From Daedaleopsis sinensis (lineage: Eukaryota > Basidiomycota > Agaricomycetes > Polyporales > Polyporaceae): a DNA stretch of 64,000 nt. Below, one piece after another: positions 1-11,991 of this stretch. A program made the translations under genes and the position numbers. Within the stretch, counting starts at the first letter, position 1. Each line of letters opens with the position of its first letter. The stretch lies in NCBI GenBank assembly GCA_033807695.1, contig CM066300.1, forward strand, positions 3,782,001-3,846,000, given 5' to 3'. The notes under the pieces are model-generated. The model was not told where the DNA came from. It searched no databases and worked only from the letters and a program-made list of their open reading frames with translations.

Positions 1-360
1 CCTTGAATTGTTGATACGACTGCAACGTCTAGAAACGCGTTCGCGTTCGCGTTCAAGCATAGCACCGAGACGCTCCACCGTTGTACATACCTTCAGCAAC
101 TGCTTCAGGAAAGATATGAAGTCCGCCCATTCGTCCACATGTTCGAAGGAGCTTAGACACTTCTCGACTTGCTGCGTATACTTCTTGTACTTAGGATCCG
201 ACGAGTATGCAGGGGGTGTCGAAGCTAATATAGGGCAACTTGATCAATCGGGGCGTTTGATACTAGCGGTGCACTTACTGCCGTCCCCTCCTCGCAGTGT
301 GCTCCATGTAGCCTTCTTCTGCTCCCCGTTGCCAACCCGAGGGGAGTTGAGAGCAGACAT
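1..360 (-). CDS. DOP1: DOP1 (Dopey) N-terminus, truncated by the window edge
   Basis: Three exons are visible on the minus strand: 360-279, 224-91 and 19-1, the last running off the window. They join in frame (82 + 134 nt = 72 codons, then exon 3). The protein starts MSALNSPRVGNGEQKK and continues with DPKYKKYTQQVEKCL, then HVDEWADFISFLKQLLK, then SYQQFK. This is the conserved opening of the Dopey N-terminal domain, where members read similarly (KYKKY..QVEKCL...EWADFI.FLKQLLK). Dop1 proteins are large peripheral membrane proteins that act with Mon2 at the Golgi/endosome in vesicle recycling. Only about 78 residues of an expected 1,600 or more are present, so nothing can be said about integrity. 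Introns are 54 and 71 nt with GT-AG ends. The family call rests on recognising the motif string. Confidence 0.82.
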
Positions 361-808
361 AGATGACGTCGATCGACGACGCGCCAATTGAGGGAGTGAG
401 GGAGGTGTGAGTTACAGTTAGGTTACAGTGTAAGACAACAGCCTCCGACAATGGCCAGTGCCAAGACAAGCGCAGGTGCGACACGGTATTACACCGTGAC
501 CTACGCGAACAGGCGACGTGCGCTTCTATATATGTACGTACATCTCTCTCTCTCTTACCAGCTGCAGCTGTGCATGCAGTCCTGATCTAACCAAACAGTA
601 AGCTCCAAATATACATACCGCTTTCGACGACAAGGTCGGCCGATAACTTGTGGTTTCACCTGTTCCAGGAAGTCCCCAAGCAAACTACAGATGTATTATG
701 ACGTCGATGATACATATACAGGGTCTAGTGGCCATCCGATACGCGTACGAGACTACACGACAATGTTCAAATCCTCTGAACAACTAAATAGGGGAGCCAA
801 CTGGATGA
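361..808. other. intergenic: DOP1 promoter region and Ies4-like 3' end
   Basis: Both flanking genes are on the minus strand, so this is the DOP1 upstream region. A TATATAT run lies at 527-533, about 170 bp before the DOP1 start codon, followed by a short CT dinucleotide run near 543-555. No coding sequence or RNA gene is recognisable here. Confidence 0.5.
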
Positions 809-2152
809 TCAGACAACAGGCGGGGCTGAAATTGGGATTGGAGTGTGAGGGAGGTCAACCGCAGGTGTGCTCGGACCGCTGCTGCGCTTCTTGAACTGAG
901 CAGAAATACTCTCTGGCATCGCCGAGCCCGCGCGCGAAGACGCCACTGTTGAGGCATGACCGACTCCATGTCGTGCACCGCGGCCCCGCCCTCGACCTGT
1001 GCCGGATATTGAGACAGACGAGAGATTCGGCAGTGTAAGTCCTGCAACAGACAAGCCATCGCCTGCCAGAGCTTGCGCCGCAGCTTGAGATGCCGCTACA
1101 GCATTGGCATACTCGGATTCTTTCTCACCAACCCAGGACTTCACAAACCAGCGGCCGCCCGCGATACCACGAACCTCGCGGTTCACCTGCCTCCACCTTC
1201 GAACTGGCTTGCCACTCTTGTCGAGAGGGATGACTGGCGCAAAACCGGTGCCCATCTTGGGTGGTGGTTGAACAGGAGGAGGTTTCGATGGCAGTGGGTA
1301 TACGGGTAGCGGAACCCCATCAAGAGGTGTGTCGTCGAGTGGATGGTGCGTAGGAAGGAGGGATGATAGCGGAATGTCAGGCTCTGGAGATCCTTCAAGG
1401 GGGATTGGCGAAGATGCAGCAGTGCCTGCATATGCTAGGGCAAGCTTTCAGCATGTATGTCACCAAGACAGCTAAAAGCTCACCTTCGCTGACGCTTTCA
1501 GCATCATCCTTAAGCAAGGCTACAGCACTCTTAGAGGGTCTGGTGCGAAGTCACAATTGTGCACCAAGAAATTATAAGTAAAGACGTACTTCGACGCTTT
1601 CTTCCTGATGGTCCGGTTTATCGTGGAGCCCTTGGGCGGACCGGGTTTCTTCCTCGCAGGAGTTGGCGCAGCGCTACCACTAGTAGCTAACGAGGGGTCC
1701 CAAACGTCGGAGCGAGCGTCTTGAGATGAGAGAGCTTCTGAAGGGGCAGTCTCGAACCAGGTTACACCAGGCCCAGGTACTGGCGCACCAGCTCTTCCAC
1801 CGCGTCCTCGTCCGCGACCACCGCGTCCACCGCGTCCGCGACCACCACGTTTCGGAGGTGTCGCCACAACAGGCGGGGCGACTTGGGGAGGTAGACTGGG
1901 CGCAGGTTTCACAACCTCATCGTCGTCATCGTCAATGAGTTGGTCCTCTTCATCGTCATCATCCTCGTCTTCATCTTCATCACTATCCGCTCTGCCATGT
2001 TTGCTTGACGTCGAACCAGCTTTGGAGCTCTCGGCTTTGTCGTTCACGAGTAACTTGACCCGGAATTTAGCTCGAGCAGGGTTCGGCTCTGGTGTAGCTT
2101 CTTCCCGGAGGGTAGAAATCTGAGGTGCGTCCATGTCGACATCTTCAGTCAT
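809..2152 (-). CDS. INO80 complex subunit Ies4-like (DUF1711-type) protein
   Basis: Three exons, 2152-1590, 1539-1484 and 1425-809, join exactly in frame to 411 codons plus stop. ATG at 2152 is chosen because the upstream in-frame codons hold only a GTG. Order of features: acidic N-terminus (MTEDVDMDAPQ), a basic patch AKFRVKLLVNDK, a long Asp/Glu run, RGRGG-type repeats, then KKPGPPKGSTINRTIRKK, a second Pro-rich linker, and a conserved-looking block RRWRQVNREVRGIAGGRW followed by FVKSW. The C-terminus has a further GRGRGRG run. The W-R-x-V-R...GG-x-W-x-V pattern after an acidic, low-complexity N-terminus resembles fungal Ies4, a chromatin-remodelling subunit acting in the nucleus. That is inference from a short block. 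An alternative is an unrelated RGG-rich nuclear protein. Confidence 0.6.
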
Positions 2153-2520
2153 GATAATGCGTAGACGAGTAGTGACGAGACGGAGAGGAATTGAAGGAGT
2201 TGACACAAATGATGCTAGGCGTATTAGATGAGAGTAGTCGGCAACGGCCGAATGCTATAAACGCCCGGCAATGCCCCCGAACACCTCTGCCGTGATTTCA
2301 TCGTGAAATAGTGGAGGAGTGAGTTACGTCAGCAAGCATCCTATTCCTTCCGTTCGTCGACGTCGACAAGGCAAGCAGACGCTTCGCCCGGCATACCTAT
2401 CCATCCCTCTCAATCTCTGGTGAGCTACCCCTGTCATACACTGATGGGGATAGATACTCATTACCGTTCAGCTTAGGTGAATCCCCGACCTCTCCTTCGT
2501 TCCGGGTTTTCACGTTCGGA
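2153..2520. other. divergent promoter region
   Basis: This lies between the start codons of the Ies4-like gene (minus) and ATP synthase subunit e (plus), 368 bp apart. It must carry both promoters and 5' leaders. I see no clear TATA box and no coding signal. Confidence 0.5.
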
Positions 2521-2930
2521 ATGGCCTCCACCACAGTCAACGTTTGTCTGCTCTCTTCCTTCCTAGTGGTTTTTACTGAGGCAAGAGCATACTCAGGTCG
2601 TGAGGTACACGGCCCTCCTCGGGGGTGTCTTCTACGGTATCGTTCACCGTCGCTCACTACAAAAAGCACATGATGCGGAAGTCAAGCACCACGCTATCCA
2701 CGAGCGTGAGCATCTGATTGAGGAGGCCAAGGCAGCGTGGAAGAGAAAGCAAGAGAGTGGCAAGGACGGAGGTGAGTACTTGGTCTTCACTTTTCGCCCA
2801 ACCCCTCTTTCCCGTATGTTTTCCCTTGGAAGCTACCGCTCACCAGACGCCTTCAGTTGTCACTGACCCTGAAGACCCGCACTTCGACCTCGAGAAGCTC
2901 ATTGCAAAATGGGAGGCGGAGTCGAAGTGA
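2521..2930 (+). CDS. TIM11: mitochondrial F1Fo ATP synthase subunit e
   Basis: Exons 2521-2541, 2597-2771 and 2857-2930 give 89 residues, the normal size for this subunit. The first exon encodes only MASTTVN. Exon 2 holds the single membrane helix VVRYTALLGGVFYGIVHRRS and a charged helix KAHDAEVKHHAIHEREHL. Exon 3 encodes the C-terminal helix ending EKLIAKWEAESK. The GxxxG motif (GVFYG) in the helix is the family hallmark that mediates Fo dimer contacts in the inner membrane. Subunit e works with subunit g in ATP synthase dimerisation and crista shaping. The gene is transcribed away from the Ies4-like gene. Confidence 0.9.
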
Positions 2931-3575
2931 CGTGTATACTCTCAGCCGTACACCCCTTCATCTAGAATGCAGCCGTAGGTACCATATCGCGAGACATAGA
3001 GTGTCCCGCGACTCGACAAGCTTCCTGCCCAGATTAGACGGCTCTTCTGCTGTCGCTGCGTCCGTATGTTACTCCCCTCGCGCTAGCGATGCTATTCCAA
3101 TGGATAATGCACGCTTACATCACAATGGGACTGTGTTAGTCTATCCACGCGTTTGTCGATTGGTACCGGTACTCAGTTCATCCGACTGAGCTAGGGCTTC
3201 AGCTCGTACCGACGACGTCAGCGAGACTTGAAACTATTAGAAAGGGAACGTTGGTAACGCGTCCACGTTCTACGCCGTAGCCCATGTATATGTTTACCCC
3301 CAGCTACATGAGTACCACTATAGTGTATGTACGGGAACCCTGACCAGGGCCAACTCGGGAGCGGCCAGGAGCGGCCCTGCGTGATGACTGTGACAAACGT
3401 ATGGAACGCGTCTGTGACGCGACGCGAACGCTAGCCCGCGCCAGAACCGGGACTCCAAGTCGGACGTCCGAGTTGTCGCCACTCACCTCCTCTACATTCA
3501 CTTCAAGTCCCGCCTGCCTCTACTATCTGTACCACAATCGCGCTCTACTCGGGTTGAATCAGAACTCCTCTCACA
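2931..3575. other. intergenic, no gene seen
   Basis: 645 bp between two plus-strand genes. It contains the 3' end of subunit e and the upstream region of the Msi1-like gene. Open frames here are short, lack family signals and overlap one another in several frames. I see no RNA gene. Confidence 0.5.
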
Positions 3576-5429
<1,854 letters not shown>

Positions 5430-5669
5430 GTTTCGGGTGTTGTCGTTCAGGTCGGAGGGAAGTGATCTCACTGTATACAAATGGCGTGTATGTTTGCCGT
5501 TACAGCATTGACACCTTGTCCGCACGGAGTGTCCACAACACTGCACTGCTAGGCGGGAACGAATCCAAGGACTAGCTAGATTCAGCAGCATAAGTTACAG
5601 TGAAATGCAGATGTTGTACAACGAGCAGCGCTCGTTCTGATGTCGGAAGATGGGGACATTATAGCGCGA

Positions 5670-5997
5670 TCATAGGAAGAACAGACGGAGCAGTTCGAAT
5701 AGCACTGCAACGGACGGCCCTGAGATGAGTAGGGGATCGAAGGGGAAAAGGTCTCTGTAACGCACCTCCACCCACTACAACGAACATGATGATGCCCAAT
5801 GCCCACAGACTGATTGGGCTACGTTTTGAAAGCTTGTCCTGACGCGAAGGCTTGATAGGGTTTTTGCCCGCGCGAGACTTGTCCGCGAATTGAGCATTCC
5901 TCTTACGGAGCTCGAATTCGGTAGGCTGTCCAGATAACACCCGGAGTCAGTCACATTTGCTGATAGCACCCTGAGGAACGTTATGAAAGCATACCAT
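5670..5997 (-). CDS. YSY6: stress-associated ER protein RAMP4/SERP1 (Ysy6)
   Basis: Exons 5997-5995, 5925-5766 and 5719-5670 give a 70-residue protein. Exon 1 contributes the ATG alone. The protein reads MPTEFELRKRNAQFADK, a basic cytosolic segment KNPIKPSRQDKLSKRSPIS, then one hydrophobic helix LWALGIIMFVVVGGGPSVAV ending LFELLRLFFL. This layout (charged N-terminus, SPIS before a single tail anchor, FELLRLFF end) is diagnostic of RAMP4, a tail-anchored translocon-associated ER protein. It faces away from Msi1/Hat2, with the two 3' ends 240 bp apart. If unspliced, the reading frame after GGG would continue into unrelated sequence, so the last 45-nt intron matters for the tail anchor. Confidence 0.88.
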
Positions 5998-6255
5998 TAT
6001 GACAGTGCAAGAGACAATGAAAGGAGAGGAGCGACTAGGACTGAGAGGCCTAAGAGTTGGTAGTGATGCGCCGCGCAAGGCTAGACAGTGAGGGTATGTA
6101 ACAGACGTGTCAGATGGCTTAGACGCCACGTCGCGTGTAGTGTATCCGGCAGTGCGGTCCCGGTGTTTGATGTTGTATACCAACGGCTTGCGTTTATAAC
6201 ATGCACAAATAACCACTTTACCCGTCCCAACACTGGCCCGCCGATCCTCAAACCA

Positions 6256-7329
6256 ATGGGAAAATCCGGCAAACGCACTTCGCTAAAAGCGGCCCTATCT
6301 TCTCAGCAGTCACGGCTCAAGAAGAAGCAGGAGATTGCGCTTGCATTGCAGCACACCGAACGCGCGAAGACGGCCTCGCAGTCCAACGGGAAGGGAAAAG
6401 CGAAGACGACTTCTTCAGGCTCCCCATCCCGCACCACTATCCCTTTCCAACCTACCGATAAAATTTTGTTGATCGGAGAGGGAAATTTCTCGTTCGCTCG
6501 CGCTCTCATACACTCTCCTCCTCAGTCCTTAGATTTCCTCCCGCCTTCTAATGTCATTGCGACCGCCCACGACACCGAGGAAGAATGCTGCTCGAAATAC
6601 CCAGATGCTGCTGAGATCATAGCCGCACTCCGCGAGAGGGGAGTTGAGGTCCTGTTCAGCGTCGACGCTACAAAACTCGACCGATGTTCCCCTCTCAAGG
6701 GAAGAAGATTTGACCGAATAGTTTGGAACTTCCCGCATGCAGGTTCGCGCTGTAGACATCTTCTGGTCTTCTCATCCTAACCGTGGACATGTACAGGCAA
6801 GGGTATCTCCGACCAAGACAGAAATATTCTTTCCAATCAACTACTGCTACTAGGCTTCCTGCGCTCCTCTGCGAATCTCCTCGTCTCAGGACCAGTACCA
6901 GCTGTCCACAACTCCCGAAAACGCGCGCAAAAAAATGAAGATGGGTCCGAAGATGACGAAGGTGTTGCAGAAGACAAGAGCCAGGCGACCGACGAAGCTC
7001 GGCAAACCCGTGGCACAATTCTCATCACTCTCAGGAATGTCCCGCCCTACACGTTGTGGTATGTTCGAGATCACCTCCAGAGCACTTTCTGTAATTTTAA
7101 TAGGCACATTAGGGATCTACCTAAACTAGCGAAAAACCCGCCACCTCCTTCTTCTGGTCAGAAGCCGAACCCGAAGTATATTCAACTCCGCTCATTCGTG
7201 TTCCACCGCCAGGCCTGGAGAGGTTACGAGCACAGGATGACCAAAGGGGAAAGAGCTAATGGTCTAGGCAGAACAGGAGAGGGCGGCGAGGACAGAACAT
7301 GGGAGTTCTGTCTCAAAGATTTGGACTAG
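6256..7329 (+). CDS. BMT5: 25S rRNA (uridine-N3)-methyltransferase Bmt5-like
   Basis: Exons 6256-6742, 6797-7058 and 7104-7329 join to 324 residues. A basic nucleolar-type N-terminus (MGKSGKRTSLKAALSSQQSR) precedes the Rossmann-like methyltransferase domain: KILLIGEGNFSFARALI (SAM-binding loop, residues about 75-91), ATAHDTEEECCSKYP, a short helix ending in LRERGVEVLFSVDATKL, and FDRIVWNFPHAGKG (catalytic N-F-P-H-x-G). GEGNFSF and NFPHxG together define the DUF2431/Bmt5 family, which methylates U2634 of yeast 25S rRNA. A charged insert (residues about 200-235) and the terminal YEHRMTKGERANG/EFCLKDLD block follow. The ATG at 6256 is preferred over an upstream in-frame non-ATG extension. Confidence 0.88.
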
Positions 7330-7601
7330 ACTTTTTGACAGCTATATTATGTATCACCTTCAACTTGAAACGGTTCCCGTGCAATCCTCCGAGCTGGGTG
7401 CAATAGGGGGTGGACATGGTAATCTCTCAGGCTGACGCCCATGCTACTTGTGATCTGACGGCCGGTTACTCGCATTCCCCGGGGCGCTTAACCCCACATT
7501 CTAAACAACCCGGGCCCGAGATCCCTCGTCGTCTACAGCTCGTCTCACTCTCCTGAAGCTCTCCCCGTCTCCGCTTGGTACACGCTTCTGAACTTACAGA
7601 C

Positions 7602-8879
7602 ATGGCGACGAACGTGCGGCCACCAGCGCACACTAGCGAGCTCAAAGTCTCGTTTCCACAGGAGCATATCATGCTCTTAACCTTCAATCGGCCGAAGGCT
7701 CTGAATGCTATTACCCCTGCTATGAATGACGACGTGAAGGTGATCCTCGACTGGTTTGATAGTGAGCCTAGCCTATGGTACTATGGTCCTCTCTATTCGA
7801 GTGTCTTGCGCATAGCTGAATTAGCTTTGTGTAGGATTGCTGTCGTAACGGGTGAAGGGCGGCTCTTCTGCGCTGGAGCGGATTTGATTGCGTAGGTTAT
7901 CAGACAAGCTCGAGCATCTGCCTCAAGCTATGCTAACTACGCATATAAATACAGGTGGGGCAAGCGACAAGCTAGCAGTAGCGCAGAAGAAGACCAACAG
8001 GCGATCATCCGCGAGGTCGACGGCTTCGCCTCTCTCTCTCGCAGATTTGTCACCTCAAAGCCTATCATTGCTGCTGTGAACGGCGGCGCATATGGTGGCG
8101 GGACAGAGATAGTGCTAAACTGCGACTTGGTGATCGCGGGCGAGGATGCAAAGTTTGCCCTTCCTGAAGTCAAACGTGGAGTCGTCGCCATTCAAGGAGG
8201 TTAGTTCGATAACCGTGCTGCGATGCTGTTGAACTAATTCTGCTTGCCCCGTTGCGAAGGTATGCCAAGGCTGGCACGCATTGCTGGTCACCAGGTGTGC
8301 TCACTTGTCCTCCACCATCCTATACTCAAACATGTCTCACTATTAAAAAGCTAGCAAGCGAGATGCTGTTCACGGGAAGACCCATCCCTGCTGCGGAGGC
8401 TGCTACTCGCTTTGGCTTGTAAGTCTGGCTACTGTTTACTGATGCCTTCCCTTTAATCTCTTGGGATTGATCATAATGAAAAAAAAAACAGCGTCAACAA
8501 AGTAGTGCCCAGCAATGATGTACTGCCAACTGCTTTAGCATGGGCAGCGGAGATCGTCGAGAACTCCAGCCCTGACGCTGTACAGAGCACGAAGCGCGCA
8601 CTGCTGCTGTCCAACAGGCATGGCGACGTTGAAGACGTTGTTACTGCACACGTCAATTCTGAAGACAGCAAGCGGGTCTTCGTCGGTGAGAACATTATGG
8701 TACGTCCACTGTGTTCCGGGGGTTCATGTATGTGTTGACGACCTTAACTACAGGAGGGTTTGAAGGCGTTCTCGGAGGTCAGTATATTTTGCTGAGAGTA
8801 TGTAGAAACTACTGTGCTAATTGACATTGACATCCTATAGAAACGAAAGCCCGTTTGGAAGAACCCGGCAAAGTTGTGA
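7602..8879 (+). CDS. enoyl-CoA hydratase/isomerase family protein with PTS1
   Basis: Eight exons (7602-7777, 7835-7891, 7955-8199, 8260-8294, 8351-8418, 8492-8699, 8754-8777, 8841-8879) give 283 residues. Crotonase features in order: MLLTFNRPKALNAIT, oxyanion-hole segment FCAGADLIAW, IIAAVNGGAYGGGTEIVLNC, then FALPEVKRGVVAIQGG. The two catalytic glutamates of hydratases correspond to GGGTE and LPEVKRG, and both are present, so hydratase activity is plausible. The protein ends NPAKL, and AKL is a good type 1 peroxisomal targeting tripeptide. I infer a peroxisomal enoyl-CoA hydratase in fatty-acid or branched-chain breakdown. The exact substrate is not readable. One acceptor sits in a long A tract at 8479-8491. 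Confidence 0.88.
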
Positions 8880-9172
8880 GTCAGTGCTGCATAGGTGCTC
8901 ACAGTACTCACTTTTCATACCATGTCGATTGTCTGTACACGTACCTGAGCTAAGACAACCTGTTTTGAGATTTTATACGCAATTCTAGAAACCTACTAGT
9001 GCCATGGTATCTGTACCAGATGGTCGCTTGGGTCGTTATGGACCGGCGTGATTTGGTGATGGCAGCTTGCCAGCGGCGAACCTAGGGATTGCCATAGGGT
9101 TAAGGCTCTGAACATAAGCGCGCATTCGACGCGCCCCGGATCCGGCCCGTATGCCTTTTCCCTCGGTTGTCC

Positions 9173-10175
9173 ATGCCAGCTCTTACCACCGCTACACCGA
9201 CCATGAATTCCGAGTCGACATCCGCCGGCCCAAGCAATGCTGGTGACCAGTCTTCCTTCGAGCGATGGAGGCGCAAGTTCTCAGTGATCACAGGGGTCGG
9301 AGGCACGACAGAGGAGCGGGCTGCAGATATGGAGGCGTTCCACCACCAGAAATGCGAGAAGTGGAAGAGAGAGCTCATGACATATAGTCAGTATCAGTGG
9401 GTTCCAGCAGTCCATGTTCGTACTCACTCTGCTCAGCCTGTTATAACCATACACTCCGCCAACAGGCCCTGCTGTGGTTTTCATGATGAAGCACCTGAAG
9501 CTTACTGGCTGTGATGTATCCTCGGACGACATAGTCTGCGCTCCGTGCGATTCCAATCGAGCGGGCGGATTTAGCCCAGAAGCTGGCGCAGTCGTGCTCT
9601 GTCAAGGAAAGTTCATGGGCAAGAATCATATGGAGGACACCATTGTGCATGAGCTGGTCCATATGTACGACCATGCCAAGTTCAAGGTTGACTGGAATAA
9701 CCTTCGGCATCATGCATGTAGCGAGGTGAGTGCATGTCCTATGCATTCAATGAGGGGCACCACTCGTGCGCTTTGTGTACGTCGTGGCGACAGCAGTCCA
9801 TTGACCAATTGTGTTGTGAAGATACGTGCGAACAGCCTAAGCGGGGATTGTAAGTGGACTCGAGAAATCGCAAGGGGTTTCATCTCGTTCTCTAAACAGC
9901 ACCAGGCAAGTCCCGTCCAGCAATGTCCGTACTGCCTTGCTAGAATGTTCATGTCCGTTCCATGCCAACAGGAGTGCGTGCGACGTCGCGCTGTGCTGTC
10001 TGTCCGTGCCAACCCGGCATGCCCAGACCAGGCGACTGCGGAGCGTGCTGTCAATGAAGTCTGGGAGAGCTGCTTCAACGACACCCGGCCATTCGACGAG
10101 GTAATAAGACATCCTCCTTACGGACTACTGGGTAGTTGAAGCGGCTTCGCTTACACTGCATGACAGATATACTAG
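9173..10175 (+). CDS. ATP23: mitochondrial inner membrane metalloprotease Atp23
   Basis: Exons 9173-9386, 9466-9725, 9822-9905, 9972-10100 and 10167-10175 give 231 residues. The zinc site is VHELVHMYDH, a match to HExxH-x-Y-D. It is preceded by CDSNRAGGFSP and followed by VDWNNLRHHACSEIRANS, LSGDCKWTREI and HQECVRRRAVLSVRANP, all Atp23 signatures, and ends TRPFDEIY. Atp23 is an intermembrane-space protease and chaperone that processes Atp6 and assists Fo assembly. The intron at 9906-9971 begins GCAAGT, a GC-AG intron needed to keep HQ-ECVRRR in frame. The last exon is only 9 nt. A second in-frame ATG 30 nt downstream of the first is an alternative start. Confidence 0.92.
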
Positions 10176-10743
10176 GGCTCACGCGCTCACGTCCAAATTA
10201 GCCTGCAGTGTGCACTCGGACGTCGAGAAGCTCCGTGGGGTCTTGTGAAGTTATTTATGCCATATTCCAGGCCGATGCTCCGTGTGGCATGAGGCAGCTT
10301 CGGGCGATGCGCAGCTGTATTGGCAGTCTTATTTCGGACTTCTTGTGAGAGGATGCCGAAGTGTCGCTCACCATGCTTCATGCACCATTCGGCGACCTGG
10401 CAGGCACATGCATACGATTTAATGCTATCATATTGCAGTGTAATGTACGTTGTGTGTTTGTATATAGGCTTGCGGGCGAAGCTGTTTGCGCAAAGGGTAT
10501 ACGGCCGAGATGTGCCAAAAGTGTGTACGATCAGTCTTCAGAAACAGGTGCCATGATGAGAGCAGGTGACGGAACTGCCAGACGTTTCTCGGGATGAGCG
10601 TGGGAAAGACCGGGGATAGAAAAACCGCGTAGTGAGATGCCAGCCTCTCACCGACGCCCCTTGTCGACGCTCCCAGTGCTCCCCTCTTGTTCAGACCTTT
10701 TCCTTCGCTCAGCCCTCTCCAGAAGCCGACGAGTACTCTCAAG
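10176..10743. other. intergenic, no gene seen
   Basis: 568 bp between two plus-strand genes. Overlapping short frames in this stretch show no family signal and no intron-supported extension. It holds the promoter and leader of the surface-protein gene. Confidence 0.45.
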
Positions 10744-11591
10744 ATGTTCGCCAAGCTCAGGTTCGTTCTCCATGTATTCGATTCCGTCGACGTGAATTTG
10801 ATCGAGTGTGTTCCAGTGTCGTTGCCGCCCTTGCCCTCGCCCCATGGGCTCAGGCTCTTCTTCTACAAATTCCTGTTAATTGGCACAGCAGCTCGAACGT
10901 CAACGTTAGCTGGTCGCACACGGCTACAGACCCCACCTTCACCCTTCAGCTCTTCAGCACCGACGCATTCCACGACACATTCAGCATCGCGAACAACCTC
11001 GACCCAACGGCGGACTTTGCTGCCTTTCAGCTCGGTGTCGTCCCTCAAGGGTATGTGTTACTTGTTACACATTTAACTGCATTTCTCTCATGTTGCGCGC
11101 TACAGTCAATATACCCTCCGTGCTATCAACATCACGTAAATATTCGCTTTGGTGCTCGTTTGAACCATACTTGACCTCCGCCACAGTAACGTTGGGCAGG
11201 TTTACGACGAGACCCCATCATTCACTGTGCAAGCCCCACTCACTGACTCGACCACGACGACTAGCTCGACCAGCTCCGTCAGTTCCTCGAGCTCCGGCCC
11301 CAGCTCTGCGTGAGTACCATGTGTATCCTGGCATGTATCATTCTAACATCTATCACCATAAGCGGTGGTACGACTACCGTCCGCCCCACCGCGGGAAGCA
11401 CGAGCGGGTTCGGAGTGACCGTCTCCGCTTCAAGTACCACCCCTGCCACCTTGAACTCCGCGAGTCCCACCACCTCAGGTTCTAGCGATGGATCCAGTAC
11501 CAACTTCAACAGCGCCACTTCCCTCTACAGCTTCGCCCCGTTGGCTCTTGCTGCACTCGGTGTCGTTGCTGGAGTCGCTGTTGCGCTCTAA
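10744..11591 (+). CDS. Ser/Thr-rich GPI-anchored surface protein with Kre9/Knh1-like domain
   Basis: Five exons (10744-10760, 10817-11050, 11106-11135, 11187-11309, 11363-11591) give 210 residues. A signal peptide (MFAKLSVVAALALAPWAQA) leads into LLLQIPVNWHSSSNVNVSWS and TLQLFSTDAFHDTFSIANN, the Ser-Thr-rich/Kre9-Knh1 N-terminal fold found in fungal cell-wall proteins. After QYTLRAINITNVGQVYDE comes a Ser/Thr tract of about 90 residues, and the chain ends with a hydrophobic tail LAPLALAALGVVAGVAVAL-type segment expected of a GPI signal. I infer an extracellular, heavily O-glycosylated cell-wall or membrane protein. Enzymatic activity is not indicated. Related proteins form large families in Agaricomycetes. 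Confidence 0.82.
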
Positions 11592-11991
11592 GCGCGTTTC
11601 AGAGTTCTCATCGAGGACAGTGAGCTTTGGGCGACATTCAATTAGCGGATTTCTCTGGCTTATTACACGCCTACCATCTCTTTTCAGGGGTTTGGACTTG
11701 CCACACACGAGCGAACTGCATTTTTAGTCAGGATTATCTCGTTCCCGGCGATGCAACAAGCGCCTTCCTCGCAAGATATCTTGTCGTTGCTTTTGAGTTC
11801 TCGGCGCATTCAGATGGGACCTTGTTGTTTCAGTACGTACGAATATATACCGCACGCTCTTTTGATCCTACACGCGTACCCCGCATTAGTCCGTACAACT
11901 AATACTATGGCCGCGACGACCCTGCGTCGCCCATGCAATCACATGATGTCCGAGATGTTCGTAACGAGTCCAAAGAAAGGTAGAGTCAATT
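11592..11991. other. convergent 3' intergenic region
   Basis: 400 bp between the 3' ends of the plus-strand surface-protein gene and the minus-strand 7TM gene. Only untranslated sequence is expected. No coding signal is seen. Confidence 0.45.
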
